DNA from: Acheta domesticus | Lineage: Eukaryota > Arthropoda > Insecta > Orthoptera > Gryllidae | Direction: 5' to 3' | Assembly (NCBI GenBank): GCA_031308135.1 | Contig: JAHLJT010008756.1 | Coordinates: forward strand, 67,010,026 to 67,074,025 | Length of the DNA: 64,000 bases | Shown: positions 23,358-34,715 of the stretch, piece by piece | Layout: the number at the start of each line of letters is the position of its first letter | Position numbering within the stretch: the stretch's first letter is position 1 | Notes under the pieces: generated by a model | Seen by the model: the letters and a program-made list of their open reading frames with translations, nothing else | The model's database searches: none | What the model was told of the DNA's origin: nothing | Translations under genes and position numbers: made by a program

Positions 23358-24548
23358 ATGAGAATTTCCAAAGCACGAGTGTTTAATACGACTGTTCCAC
23401 GAATTAAAATTTGTTCATCAGAGTTCCAAACTGCGCCAAATATTGAATATGTGTTAAAATCAATGAAGTTGTGCTATAGGGCATAGGAGCTTTATTGGAC
23501 ATCGACATAGTGATCGATATATTGCGACTACCCGTCTGTCGGTTGGGCGCCGTAGACGTGGTAGCCGGCTCGCTCAGTCGATAGAAAGGCTTGCCTAAAC
23601 TGATGAAGATGGAGGAAGTTGGTGGCCGGTGTAAAATAAGAGACTTTACTCATGTTAACAAATAGGTGGCTTTTATTTAAAAAAAGAATTGCAAGATTTT
23701 ACCACTCATTACGGCGAGCATGCTCCCCTTTCCCAATTCCAAAATATGACATGCACACATAAAATAATAAAATAAACTAACAAGTGAAAATTACTACAGT
23801 AAAAGAAAACAAACAATATTTTCCTCTACGCTGATTCCCTCTTGACAGCCAAGCGCGGCCGGGAATCTTCTCTTCGTCGCCCGGTCAAAGGTAATTAAAA
23901 ATTGTTCACCAAACTGTTTATGCCTTTCGACCACGGGCACGCCAAAAGAACGAAAAAAAATACCATCTCAGCGGGGCGGCGAGTACAACAAACCAGAGTT
24001 GAACGACCTCGAGCCACCAGCTGTTTGGCAGGGGCGGCGTGGGACGTCTTGGGGCGCCGCACAAAGGATCGCGCAGGACCGAGTCAGGTAGTAGGCGGGG
24101 TCGCAGGAGTGTTGACCCAACACACAGCGCCGCTCACTTACTGTCGCTAATACTCAGATAATGACTGCACAGCTGAACGACCTTGTCACTTTCGGTTCAC
24201 CGCACGGTACTTTAGAGTTCGTAGCAAGTTCGTGAACGATCAAATAGTTCCACGATAATGTTCCAAACACGAGCACAGATCAGATAATTTTTCTGAACTA
24301 TTGGCATGTCAATAAAACTTTTCACAATCCGCGGTCTACACTTATTTAAGAACCGCGCACAAATTCTTCTCGAAAACTCAACGTTTTCTTATAAGTCCAA
24401 CTAATAAACAAAACTTTATCTCTGGCGCCGGGCGCCTCCACTATAACGTCTCGTCCCCCTGACCGCCTCTTACGTCCTCTCTCTGTGACGGCCTCACACC
24501 CTCTCCCCTCTTCTCTTTCGAGCCTCCCTTCCCCCACCAAATTCCCTC
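23358..24548. other. GC-rich block, possible promoter or LTR-like sequence
   Basis: The stretch 23830-24540 is much more GC-rich than its surroundings. On the minus strand, downstream of the heat-shock-like element, it contains a purine-rich block, a GGCGCC palindrome and a TTATAAGAAAACG sequence. No open frame with recognisable protein was found. It could be a promoter with untranslated leader, or the LTR/leader of a retrotransposon. Neither can be shown. Confidence 0.35.
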
Positions 24549-24573
24549 AGAATGTTCTAGAACATTCTAGAGC
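24549..24573. promoter_or_regulatory. Perfect heat shock element
   Basis: The sequence GAATGTTCTAGAACATTC gives four contiguous alternating nGAAn units, the consensus site for trimeric heat shock factor; a fifth partial unit follows. It is fully palindromic and sits at the edge of the GC-rich block. Such a site would normally drive heat-inducible transcription, but no heat shock gene is visible nearby. It may therefore serve a transposable element or be fortuitous. Confidence 0.6.
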
Positions 24574-25489
24574 TTTGTCCACGTCCGACGGCTATTGGTG
24601 AAAGGGTATTGCGTCGTAGAATAATTCCGCCCAATCATCGGAAGTTTTTGGGGCCGAGAAATGAGAGAGAGACCCGCACCCGTTCTCTCTCGCTTCAATT
24701 TTCTGTCAAATAGGGGCAGAAATTAATGACTGGGGGGGGAACGAAAATCTCAAGGGAGGATGGGGAAGGCGAGGAGTGCCGCGGAAAAGTACTGGCGTGC
24801 ACGTGCACGGGAAGACCTCCCAGGCTGCGGGACACTTGGGGTGCGACGAATCGTTAGGGGGCGGGTCCAGCGGGTGGCCTGGCGCCGCCGTCGACCCCTC
24901 TGTCGCGCAACACGGCGCAATTCTCAGGCTCGCAGCCGTAATGGATTCGGTATCACTACAATATACCGCCTCCTTTATGAATCACAGTTAATGATTGGCC
25001 AGGAGTGAGAAGCGGTAAGAAAAATCGGATAGAAGAAGCGATAAACGTTTTGAGATACACCGCCCTGATTGGGGCATTTTGTATGTATAGTACAACACTA
25101 TTGGTTTTAATTTCACGCGTGTAATAGTGGTGGTAATATTAGATTTTGGTGTGCAACAGCAAGGATACATTACTACCCATTTCCAATTTTAATGACATTG
25201 ATGCTAGAGATGGATAGAAGTGCAGTAATTTCAGTATAAAATATACAGTGTGTCCCACCAACTATGGACCACCCCCATAACTTCTAAACGGTTCAGGATA
25301 TCGAAATTCAGTTTTCGATTAATATTGCGCAATCACGGGGCAAGTAACAAGCTGTAGAGAAATTGTTTATAATATTTTTAGTTTTCGAGAAATTGAATCA
25401 TCTTTGATTTTTTAAATGGAACTATATTTTTTTTCAGCGGCAATGTATAGATCATGAAAAGAATAAAATGATGTATCATATGCTAGTAT
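24574..25489. other. No gene; part of an undefined dispersed repeat
   Basis: 24700-24930 is GC-rich and open in several frames without recognisable protein. From about 25245 the text GTGTGTCCCACCAAC and CTTCTAAACGGTTCAGG looks like the end of a dispersed repeat, and its later part resembles 3805-3830. Confidence 0.4.
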
Positions 25490-25740
25490 TTTGATAGTAA
25501 TTTGAATATAAAATTAGATTTTCTGATATGTGATTTTGAATTAAACGGACAATATTTCGTGAAGCAGCCCTTGCAACACTTGCCTTCGGGAAACGTGGCC
25601 TTCGCGGCGTCAAGACTTGCGTGGAGAGAGGAGACTGAGAGGGGTGGCAATGACGGATAAGAGGCCTGAATGAAGCAATCCAGGGTCTTGTGACAAACGT
25701 CACATTAAGAAAAACTTATTTCAACGATCAGAATAAGAGA
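25490..25740 (-). repeat. Local three-copy repeat, copy 1 (inverted)
   Basis: On the minus strand a GC-rich core reads CTTGACGCCGCGAAGGCCA, then TGTTGCAAGGGCTGC. It is flanked by AT-rich arms also shared with the copies at 26080 and 26450. One frame across the core gives LDAAKATFPEGKCCKGC, suggestive of a small cysteine-containing coding unit, but the frame is not kept in all copies. Confidence 0.6.
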
Positions 25741-26079
25741 TTTTTCTCCATTTATTTATCTGCATTTAACTTGTCTTCTTTAATAATAAATATCATTTTC
25801 AAACTTGACAAGAATCCAATCACCGTCTCTTCGTTGGTAAATTTAATTTTTTAATTAAGATGATTATTCGTCCACTGTACCTCTACTTCTGTTCATAAAT
25901 GGAAAAGAAAACAGTACTCTTCCGTCTTCTGCTGTGGATTTTCAAGTGTGTGGCAGCACGTGGCTTTATGAAGTGAAAAACTCTCCAATCAGTATTAGCA
26001 GTTGTGACTGCAGATGTACATTTGTGTTAAAATTTATTAAGTTTACACTGATGACTGTTCTTTTTGTATGCGTCTAAAT

Positions 26080-26330
26080 CTCTCATTCTGATCGATAATA
26101 TTGATGTTTGTTCATATAAGCTTCATGCCAAGACCATGATTTGCTGTCGTTACGCCTCTATCCCTCACGGCCGCCCTTCTCACACACCTTGTCTCCACGA
26201 AACAGTCTCGACGCCGCGAAGGCCATCTCTACCAACGGCGACTGTTGCAAGGGCTGCTACAAGAAAAGACAGTTTCTCATTCCCTTTCCTTGTATTAGAC
26301 ATGGAGCTCGATTTTTGTTAAGTTTGAAAA
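26080..26330 (+). repeat. Local three-copy repeat, copy 2
   Basis: The plus-strand copy has the core CTCGACGCCGCGAAGGCCAT and CTGTTGCAAGGGCTGCTAC. The equivalent frame gives LDAAKAISTNGDCCKGCYK, similar to copy 1, so the coding-like core was conserved between these two copies. Confidence 0.6.
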
Positions 26331-26449
26331 TTACTTTTATTAGTATCGTTCTTATGCTACCAATTTCTTAATACTATTCTTAATACTGTTCATGATTGAT
26401 ACTTTGGAATTTCAATCAGTGGAAGAAATTTTCAATTCTGAAGAATCAG

Positions 26450-26700
26450 TAGAAAAATGTTTCATTGAGATCGTTAATATTGATGATCGTTCCCGTGTCC
26501 TTAAGTCAAGACCACGGATTGCTGTAATTCCGGCTGTACTCTCACTACCACCCCTCTGTCTCCCCTCTCCATGTAATTGGCAAGGCGCCGCGGCGCCACG
26601 ATGGACATCTTCTCCCACAGCGACAGTTGCAAGGGCGATAGGAAATTTTGTCGGTTTAATTTAAAATAACATGACAAAAGAGCTAATTTTATAGCAAAAC
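26450..26700 (+). repeat. Local three-copy repeat, copy 3
   Basis: More diverged copy. The left arm (GAGATCGTTAATATTGATG) and right arm (GTCGGTTTAATTTAAAAT) match the others, but the core has lost the CKGC reading. Two SDR-intron-sized AT segments separate the three copies. Confidence 0.55.
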
Positions 26701-26749
26701 TACTGTTAGGATTACTATACTTCAATTTTTTCCAAAATAACTCCAAATG

Positions 26750-27173
26750 TTTTCTTCAAACTTTTCGAGTGGGTAATGTTAATTGCACTCTTTAATATGA
26801 CGTAAAGCTTAATTTGGGGTACGTTTGCTTTTTTCGAAAATTACATAAATGTAAATTTTTTAATTATTTTTTTTCTCTCACGCCGTTAATATGCACATTT
26901 CCAGCAATTTGTAAACACTATTGTATTTGTGAGTGTATGTGCTTCAAATAACTTCAATGAAGTTTTTCGAACACTCAAAAATGTTCTCTCAAAAATAGCT
27001 TCAAATGTCTCATTTTTAGTAGCGCTTAAATGCCATTTTATTAAAAATGTCTTAAATATTTCAAAGAAAATTGCCATTTCGGACGAGGTGTTACTGTTCT
27101 TTAATATTCTTAAAATAATATTTCAGTTCTACGATTAGGAAACTGAAAAATAAAGAACATGTCAAAGAATGTA
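26750..27173 (+). mobile_element. Helitron-like element, copy C, 5' part
   Basis: Homologous to 11300-11700 and 63416-63800, with shared TTTAATATG, GTGAGTGTA and CTTCAAATAACTTCAA segments. It is interrupted at a TA (27172-27173) by the Tigger transposon and resumes at 29395. Rejoining the flanks restores the family sequence, so Tigger inserted later. Confidence 0.6.
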
Positions 27174-27313
27174 CAGTAGAACTCCAATTATCCGAACTCC
27201 GACTATCCGAATCGCCGATTATCCGAATCACAAAAAATTGTCCAAAAAAAGTCTGAGTGCGCTATTATTCTTCCCCCCGCGAAGCCAGTGTTTGCGCGTC
27301 AAGTCTTGACTTG

Positions 27314-27394
27314 ACTTGTCTTAACTTGCCGTTGTGCCTACACTGACTTCCCCCCGCGAAGTCAGTGTAGGCACAACGGCAAGTTAAGACAAGT
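27314..27394. repeat. Perfect 37-bp-arm palindrome in Tigger leader
   Basis: Arms 27314-27350 and 27358-27394 are exact reverse complements around a 7-base CCCCCGC spacer. A CTTCCCCCCGCGAAG phrase like that at the hairpin tip also occurs at about 27270-27285. The perfect match implies a very recent origin, or an assembly or reverse-copy artefact. In the transcript it would form a very stable hairpin ahead of the start codon. Confidence 0.9.
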
Positions 27395-27531
27395 TCCGGC
27401 GCATTGCAGTCACGGCGCACCTGTCATTGTTTTGATTAGCCAGTGTGCTATTGACCTTGCTCGAGGACGCTACTCTTTCGCTACGGCTTACTTTTGTTTG
27501 TGCGTGTACAATACTGTATTATTTTTATACC

Positions 27532-29149
27532 ATGGCTTCGAAAAGAAAACGTGTTGTGCTATCGTTAGCGGACAAACTGAAAATTATAGAGCAACTCGAT
27601 AAAGGTGTAACGGGTAAGAAGTTGTCTGAGATTTATGGTGTTGGACAAGCAACAATTTCTCACATTAAAAACAGTAAGTCAACACTTTTAAACTTTGTTT
27701 CGGTGCTTGAAAATGAAGATGGAAGTTCCTCCAGGAAAACAATGAAGACAGCAACCAACAAAAATTTGGAAGATGCCGTGTTTAAATGGTTTTTTGCAGC
27801 AACGTTCTATGGGAAATCCGATTTCAGGTCCAATCCTTTGTGAAAAAGCCAAAATCTTAGCAGAAAAGCTTGGTTATTCATCTTTTAAGGCTAGTAACGG
27901 CTGGCTAAGGAATTTTAAATTCAGGCATGGTGTACGCGAGTTAGATTTGGCTGGTGAGAAGCTTTCAGCAGACTCTGCAGCTGCTGAAAATTTTATTGAA
28001 AAATTTAAAACTGCATCAGAATCCTATGATCCGGAGTTTGTTTATAATGCCGATGAAACTGGCCTTGTTTGGAAAGCATTACCAAAAACCACTTTGGCTT
28101 CTAAAAGGGAATCTAGTGCCCCTGGACATAAGGTCAGTAAAGAACGTGTTACAGTGCTTAACTGTGCCAACTCCACTGGAAATCATAAACTGCCACTTCT
28201 TTTGATAGGAAAATCAAGAAATCCAAGAGCATTTAAAAACGTAAAAAAACTTCCACTCTTCTACAAAAGTCAACCCAAGGCCTGGATGACTGCAGCTTTG
28301 TTTACCGAATGGTATGATGAAGTGTTTATTCCTGAAGTGAAAAAGCACCAAAAATCGGTGGGAAAAGAAGGCAGTAAGGTGCTTTTAATTGTTGATAACG
28401 CACCCACTCATCCTACAGCAGAACTGTTGGAAAGAGAGAATGGGCAGTTTAAAACGACGTTTTTGCCTCCCAATGTTACAAGTTTGCTGCAACCCATGGA
28501 CCAGTCTGTTATTGAAACAATGAAGCGCCATTACAGAAGGCAACTGCTGAGAAAACTGCTGATCGAAGGTGCTGAAGATGAAGAATTGGTTTTGGCAAAT
28601 CATAGCAAAATAAATTTAAAGGACTGCTGTTACATGGTAGTGGAAGCTTGGAGTTTGGTTACGGCAGTGACGCTAAGACGTGCGTGGAATAAACTGAAAG
28701 GCCTACCGTCTGAGAAGAACAAAAAAAAAGAATCTGAAGAAAATGAGAAACAAGAATATGGAGAGGATGATGATGATGAAGATGCGTTGTCACTAGAGGA
28801 AATAAGAAAAATGATTGTAAAAATTCCTGGTTGTACAGAAGTAAGTGCTGAAGATGTAGGAGAGTGGATGGCTTGTGACACGTCTGACCCTGGTTTTCAA
28901 ATTCTCAATGACGATGAAATTGTTGTAAGTGTGAGAGAAGATGTTGAAGTAGAAGTGGAAGAAGAACTTTCTGCTGATGTTGAAGTAGACGCTGGACCAT
29001 CAGCTAGTGAAGCATTTGCCGGCCTCGAGACTGCTTTGAAGTGGATGGAGCGTCAACCCGAGTGTGACCACTTGCAACTGCTCACCGTCAAGCGAATGCG
29101 TGACCTGGCTGCCCGAAAACGGTTGAAGACCGCAAACAGCTTACATTAA
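27532..29149 (+). pseudogene. Tigger-family transposase, one frameshift
   Basis: The frame starts at ATG 27532 (MASKRKRVVLSLADK), opening a CENP-B/pogo-type helix-turn-helix; GVGQATISHIKN is its recognition part. A second DNA-binding helix region (GNPISGPILCEKAK, ASNGWLRNFKFRHG) is followed by the DDE domain. The Asp residues are in VYNADETGLVWK, LLIVDNAPTHP and QPMDQSVIE. The C-terminus is acidic, then ends in MRDLAARKRLK. The whole gene is about 538 codons, normal for the family. The only break is a run of six T at 27790-27795, where five would keep frame. This element may be intact in the animal. Transposition would occur in the nucleus into TA sites. Confidence 0.9.
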
Positions 29150-29394
29150 CGGAGATGTTTAAAAAACAATGATTTTTATTTCTAAACTTGTACATAAGTA
29201 CATTTTATTTATATTTAAAACATGTGAAAATTTCATGTTTCTTTCATTTAATTCAATAAAAAAATAGTGCAATATCAAAACGTAGCTTTTATTCTCTCCA
29301 ATGGCAATTTTTTTTAAAAAATCCGATTATCCGAATATTTGATTATCCGAATGGGTCCCGGTCCCCATTAATTCGGATAATTGGAGTTCTACTG

Positions 29395-29515
29395 TACTTT
29401 GGGCGGCGATAGATGGTAGCTGGCAAGAGTATGCGGCAATTCCAAATGGCTAGCCCAACCCAAGGAAATAGAAAACTAATACAGGAAAATCTGTGTCATT
29501 CTGTGGCATCACTAG
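29395..29515 (+). mobile_element. Helitron-like element, copy C, 3' part
   Basis: Continues the family after the Tigger insertion (GATAGATGGTAGCTGGCAAG). It ends with CTAG at 29512-29515 followed by T. The last bases form TGCCA-like/TGGCA pairing upstream of the CTAG, with one mismatch. Confidence 0.6.
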
Positions 29516-29739
29516 TTAATTTTCTCATGTAATATTTCATTTTTGTTTCGCGAATCGACCATCATTGGGCCACGCGATACATGGATCCCACAGGGGCTCA
29601 GACTTGATTGTTGGGGTAGGTGCACGTTACTTCTTCTATAAGGGGGAATCAATATTTTAATTCTGATTCAATTTTTATATCCCATCCTGGAGGATTGGAT
29701 GAAATTATAATGATGATGAATTATGAAATAGACACACAC

Positions 29740-29850
29740 AACATAACCATGTTGGAGGCGGGACTTGTACCCGCGATCCGTTGGTCCGAGACCGGCCACT
29801 GCACAACTGTCTTAGTGATCTCAGCCATCGGCATCGGCAATGTTGTTGTT
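29740..29850 (-). mobile_element. tRNA-like SINE head or tRNA pseudogene
   Basis: On the minus strand, ATGGCTGAGATCACTAAGAC resembles an A-box region, and GGTACAAGTCCCGCCTCC resembles a B-box and T-arm. It is too long between boxes and lacks a foldable anticodon arm, so it is not a working tRNA gene. An ATT/GTT-rich simple repeat lies beside it (29845-29905). Confidence 0.5.
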
Positions 29851-30176
29851 ATTATTGTTATTGTTATTATTATTATTACATCTAGAATTATTATTAATAT
29901 TTCCTCGTTGGCTAGCAAATGGTTTTCAACCAGTCCTTCATAATTAGTATTTTCTTATGGCGGCACCTCATTTGCTATACAAATAGAGACTTTCTCGTGT
30001 ATTCTTCAATCCTCATTGTTACACGCTTATCATAAAAGCGTAAATCTTTATCAACCGTTTGGGAGATTGGCTTTATCTCTTGATTAAACGTTTGGTGGAT
30101 ACTCCCTTTATCGCCTTAGACTCGTGGAAACAGTCACATATTTAGTTAGCGGAGAGCTAGAGTTCATTGCACTTAC

Positions 30177-30301
30177 ATTTGCTCCCTCTCGCAGAAACTC
30201 CTTGACAATGGCAAGTCCAATGCCACTGGCTCCACCTACCACCAGAGCCACTTGTCCTTGGAGCGACATTGCTCGTGGCACTGCACGGGTAGCTGGTACA
30301 C
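30177..30301 (-). CDS. SDR (15-PGDH-like) exon 1 with start codon
   Basis: The exon follows a TTTCTCAG acceptor (so a 5' untranslated exon lies further upstream) and ends at a GTAAGT donor. Translation starts at ATG 30269-30267: MSLQGQVALVVGGASGIGLA. This contains the GxxxGxG dinucleotide-binding loop right after the first strand, as expected at the N-terminus of classical SDRs. From the ATG there are exactly 31 codons, leaving phase 0 for exon 2. Intron 1 is about 11.7 kb and is packed with transposons. The frame is also open upstream of the ATG, so a longer N-terminus cannot be excluded. Confidence 0.88.
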
Positions 30302-30689
30302 CTGAGAAATGAACATTACAGCACTATTAGTGTGTTTTCGCTTGTAGGCTGACGAGATTTCCTCTCTTTCTAGTTTTTTAGGGGTAATTTAAAAATACCT
30401 ACTCAATTTTATCTTCTTTAGAATCTCTTTGACCCCATTAGTAGTACTTATTAACATTTCACTGATTTAAATAATTTCTTTCCAATACTCTTCTAAACCT
30501 AACGTACTGAATCACAAAAATATAACATCTCTAAATTTGAGTAATATCTCTTAGTGTTCAACCTCACATATTTGTGATTAAATTTTTAACACATCCCTAA
30601 CTTGAAATTAATAAATTTAATCACATCAAATTGCGTACGTATTTTTCATTAAATGACTTCCTTTTAACTATGCACTATTGTAGTAAAAA

Positions 30690-31045
30690 AATTGAAAGTG
30701 GTCAGGCGGAAGAGCAGGCTAAATAGCCTAAGCCCCGCCACCAATAAAGACATTATTTATTTACATTCGTTTTCGTGTCTTTCGAGCTTTTTTTCTCCTA
30801 CGGCTTTTATCCAGCCGACTGCCTGTTACACTTTACGACCCGATGGGGCGTGTATTCGACCACACGCTAGACATCAACACACTTGCGAGCTCCTCTGATC
30901 TGGGGTCAGAGGCCCTCCGCAACGACACATACATGAGAGACAAAGGACAATCACACCCAAGGCGGGACTCGAACCCGCGACCCTTATGACCGAAGCGCTG
31001 AGCCAGTGCACGCTCTTAGACACCTCGGCTATCCAGGTCAGCTTC
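30690..31045 (-). mobile_element. Second tRNA-derived SINE type
   Basis: On the minus strand the head reads GGATAGCCGAGGTGTCTAAG (A-box, Ser/Leu-tRNA-like), with GGGTTCGAGTCCCGCC (B-box) about 50 bases on. A ~250-base body follows, unlike that of the SINE at 16290. The long variable region and attached body argue against a functional tRNA gene. The 3' limit is approximate. Confidence 0.65.
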
Positions 31046-33629
31046 GAACTTTTTCCACTTCGAAATAGTATATATTGGTTGTACCCAAGAAAGAATGTCC
31101 CAACCTTTGACTAGTCGCATTACCCTTGACCTCATATCTCAAGGTTCGTTTCAGGAAAACAATTTTTTCCTCAAACACATTAATGCTATGTTATGCGGTG
31201 AAGAAGAGAAAGAAATCGGTTTGATTAGGATTATTTCATGCAATATGTCAGTGTATTTTGTGTAATCATTAAATGGTGGTCAGTATTTTACATAAATTTT
31301 ATCAAATGCATTTATAATTAAGAGCAATCTTCAGAAAGAGATTCCGTCTGGAAAATTATGTTTCGAAATCTTGAACTTCAGTATTAATTATCTCGCATTT
31401 CGAACGAAGAATATCCCAACCTGAACTTCTTCTTCTCCATTCTAGATTTTTTTCCTTCGAGGTTCCGATTTGCAATTGTGTTCTAGACAAAACAATGATT
31501 TTCATCTGAATATTTTATGTAATTTATATTTTTTCAACACAGTTTTTATATTTTTTCACCTAAACATGTGAAGGAAGTGTAGTTATTGGTGATAGTGTGA
31601 AGAATCGTTATGCAAATTCCGGACAAACATACTATGTCTGCTAGGTATCTAATAGATTTGTGTGAAAAATATGTTCTCGAGTAATACCAGGTTTCGTAAG
31701 CCAGTATTTTATCAATAAATGATTTTCATTCACGCACTGGAATTAACGTAGATGAGACTTGCAGTTCCAGGTCTAGTTAGAAATAAATTCCACAAATTGG
31801 TAGAAACAGTTAATGGTGTCAAGTATATTATAAACATTAGGAATTCAGTGATTTGTTATAAGAGTTATTTCGCTAACCATACGTACGAAAAAAGATCCAA
31901 TATTAATTAAGCATTTAGTGTAATTAAAAATTATGTAAAACCAAAGGTTGCTAACTTCATTACTAAAAGTACTAATTGATGTCGATTTATCTGAGATCGT
32001 TAAAGCATTGTAGACTCCGCTCAGGGTGTATTTATTACTTGCGATGGTTCGAATAGTTTTTACAAGCGTGCTTAATGTTTGCTGCTAAAGGCCTGCAGTT
32101 GTCAGAGGGAGAGGCCGGTGTTAAACAAACATTAGTCGATCTGCACCGAAGAAGAGTGAAATTAAATCACATGCCCGCTTCCAATTTTCTCAAAACCTCC
32201 ATTAGATGGGCACCTGTACTAATGAACAGTTTTTTTCGAAACCACGAGTAAAAGATGTCTCATTGTTTGAGCATGTTCAAAACAAATGAAATAAAATGAT
32301 AATAACTGAATATATGCTTGGTATAAAATTTCAGGATGAACTCTTCAATAACAAAAATTAATTGCACCCGAATAAGCATTAACGGTTCGTTTTACATTGT
32401 ATTAGTCAGGTAGTAATTATTAGAAATCTTTCCGGATGATGTTTATACGTAGAAAAGGTTTTAGAAAAATAATTAGAATGTATTGTGTCGTAATTCTTTT
32501 GCACTTTCTGTTATGTGATGGCAAACAGTAATATAACATAGCCTTCAACGAAGTAATGTACAAATAAAAAAGAAGGAAAAACAAGATCCTGTAATATTTT
32601 GATCGGTACTCGATTGATGAATGATTTGTACCATAACGAAATTTAATCAACATATACTCACAATTTGCAATGTGTGTTGTCTTACGACTGAGTTGCAGCA
32701 AACACGAGGTAGCTCCTTTCACCACGAGCGTTGCGAGACGACTGCGGACTCTCCTCAGATTGAGTCAGGTTAATGGCCTTGGCATAGAATGCATGCATGG
32801 GCACTTCTCCCAGACCAGACCCCAGTCAATTTGCGTTCAAGGTGCACGGGATGAGCCCGAAGATAACATTTTAATGCACCTGCTCTTGACACCGGTTTCT
32901 TTCAGGCTTCTTCTAAAGAAAATACCCCGCAATTATTTATTACACGTTCATGTACTTTCTGATAGATCTCCAATTCTATTTTATAGATGTGTTAATGTTC
33001 TTTTATATACTAATTCACTTGTAGACGCTGGCATTCTAAGGCTGCTGTGATATTTATTGTAATTTTGTAATATTGTTGTGGAAAAGGTAAATAAGGGGTA
33101 CATAAAGTATTGAATATTAAATAAAATTAACGGTTTTATGCGCAAAAATGATGAAGATAAGGAGGGTATTATTAACTTTCAGGAGTCGAGAACAAGTACG
33201 TTGTGGGTTTTAAAGTTTTCCAAAGTTGAATTCTCTAGCTATAATTGATGAATGGTATTGGTATGATAACACAGGCCAACGATCAAAAATCTTTTCGTGT
33301 GTGTTCACCTAATTGTTATCATTTTAAGTGTGCTGATTCCAAAAATAACATTAAAAATGCCGTATCACCCACCATTTGTTCAGATTTTAACGTTTTCTCT
33401 GTATAGCTAGGCAAATGCAGCTCTGAGTCTCTAGAAATGTGTGAGATGAAGTTATGAGAAGGTATTAGGGCGACAAAGAGGGTGGCATTATCTTTGATAA
33501 AATATTTGACGAGCCGTACAGTGTTTGTTTTATTGGAGGCGCACGTGTTTGAATTGTTGCATTCAAGGTAAGATACCAGTTTAGCAGTTAGTGGTCAGTC
33601 ACGGCTAGTCATGGTTGTAAGAACAGTCC
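31046..33629. other. Upstream of SDR exon 1; possible 5' UTR exon near 32690-32730
   Basis: No conserved coding exon is seen. A modestly GC-rich minus-strand stretch around 32690-32760 contains a possible GTAAGA donor and could be a 5' untranslated exon of the SDR gene, but this is a guess. The rest is AT-rich. Confidence 0.3.
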
Positions 33630-34715
33630 TAAGAGTTTTTGTTATATTTGTGGCGAATTGGTAAAAACACCAACGAAGCATTACAGACCTTGTTAGAAAT
33701 GTCTATTTTTCATATTTTGGACTTAAACTTGGTGATCTTGGGCGCCAAATAAAATATGTTATATTTGTGCAGCGTAATTTAGAAAATGGTCAGAAAGAAG
33801 AAGGCATCCTGTAGATTTGCCATTCCTATGGTATAGAGGGAGCCACGGAATCATTCGAATAATTACTACTTTTGTTGCATTGACGTTACGGTTAGAACTC
33901 AAAAAACAAAAAAAGTAATTCACTACCCTAACCTACCATCTGAAATTCGGCCAATAGGCCGTAGTTGGGATCTGCCTGTACCTGAACTACCAGTGGCTAT
34001 TGTAACTTAATCTGGATAATATGTCAAGTGATGAATCTCCCTGTGATAAAGATGAACCAGCTGATGCATCTTTCTGTTGTCATCAGCAGATTCTGTTGCC
34101 TCCATTGCGCATACAATTAGGCTTTATGAAATATTTTGTGAAGGTCTTACCTAAAGATGGGCAGTGTTTCAAATACCTCTGTGAAAAGTTCACGCAATTG
34201 TCTGAAGCAACATTATTAAAAGAGTGTATCTTCGTTGAGCCTGATATTAAGTGATGTTTGATCCCCAATTTAACTACATATGACAGTAAATAAAAGAAGT
34301 GCGGATTGCTTTTAAACACGTTACAAATAAGTTCCTAGGCAACAAAAAAGACCTAAGGAATTGTTGCAACTATGCTGGATGCTTTCAAGAAATTGGGATG
34401 TTTAATGAGCCTCAAGTTTCACATTTTTAACATTTAAAATTATTTCCGGCAATGTAGGAGATGTATGTGAAGAACGAGGTGAGCGTTTTCAAAATATCTG
34501 AGAGTGATGAAAAAAGTTATCAGGAACGCTGGAACATCAACATGATGGAAAATTATTGTTGTCCACTTCACCGAGTCAGCAAACTGCGCAGAGGAGAAAA
34601 AGCCATATCAGGGTCTTTAAAGAAAAGAAACAAAGAAAGTATTCGCCAATGGACACGTAAAACCTTTGTAGAATATAGTGGTAAGAATATAAATCCATCT
34701 TCACTGTTTAAATAA
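33630..34715 (+). pseudogene. Decayed arthropod multicopy (TE-associated) gene
   Basis: Broken plus-strand frames keep the landmarks of a multicopy arthropod protein that I remember as unnamed. An N-terminal zinc-finger-like CFICGELVKTP-type start lies at about 33640. IQLGFMKYFVKVLPKDG and CFKYLCEKFTQLSEA follow at 34105-34205, and YQERWNINMMENYC with a basic SLKKRNKES end at 34518-34640. Many stops are present and internal sequence is missing between 34260 and 34450. It is certainly non-functional. No terminal repeats were found. Confidence 0.55.

Larger units (their letters stand above)
27174..29394 (+). mobile_element. Pogo/Tigger DNA transposon, near-complete
   Basis: The element is 2221 bp with inverted ends beginning CAGTAGAACTCCAATTATCC and a TA duplication on each side (27172-27173, 29395-29396). 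The ends contain further direct and inverted ATTATCCGAAT motifs, probably transposase binding sites. It encodes one transposase gene with a single frameshift and a poly(A) signal (AATTCAATAAAA) near 29253. An unusual perfect palindrome lies in its leader (27314-27394). It is nested in Helitron-like copy C. Confidence 0.93.

Noticed and set aside
29740..31045. Two possible tRNA genes
   Set aside because: A and B boxes are present but the cloverleaf is not foldable and a repeat body follows; they are SINE heads.
32670..33050. 126-residue plus-strand frame
   Set aside because: Composition is ordinary AT-rich sequence at its 3' half and no motif is present; the minus strand is a better candidate for a 5' UTR exon.
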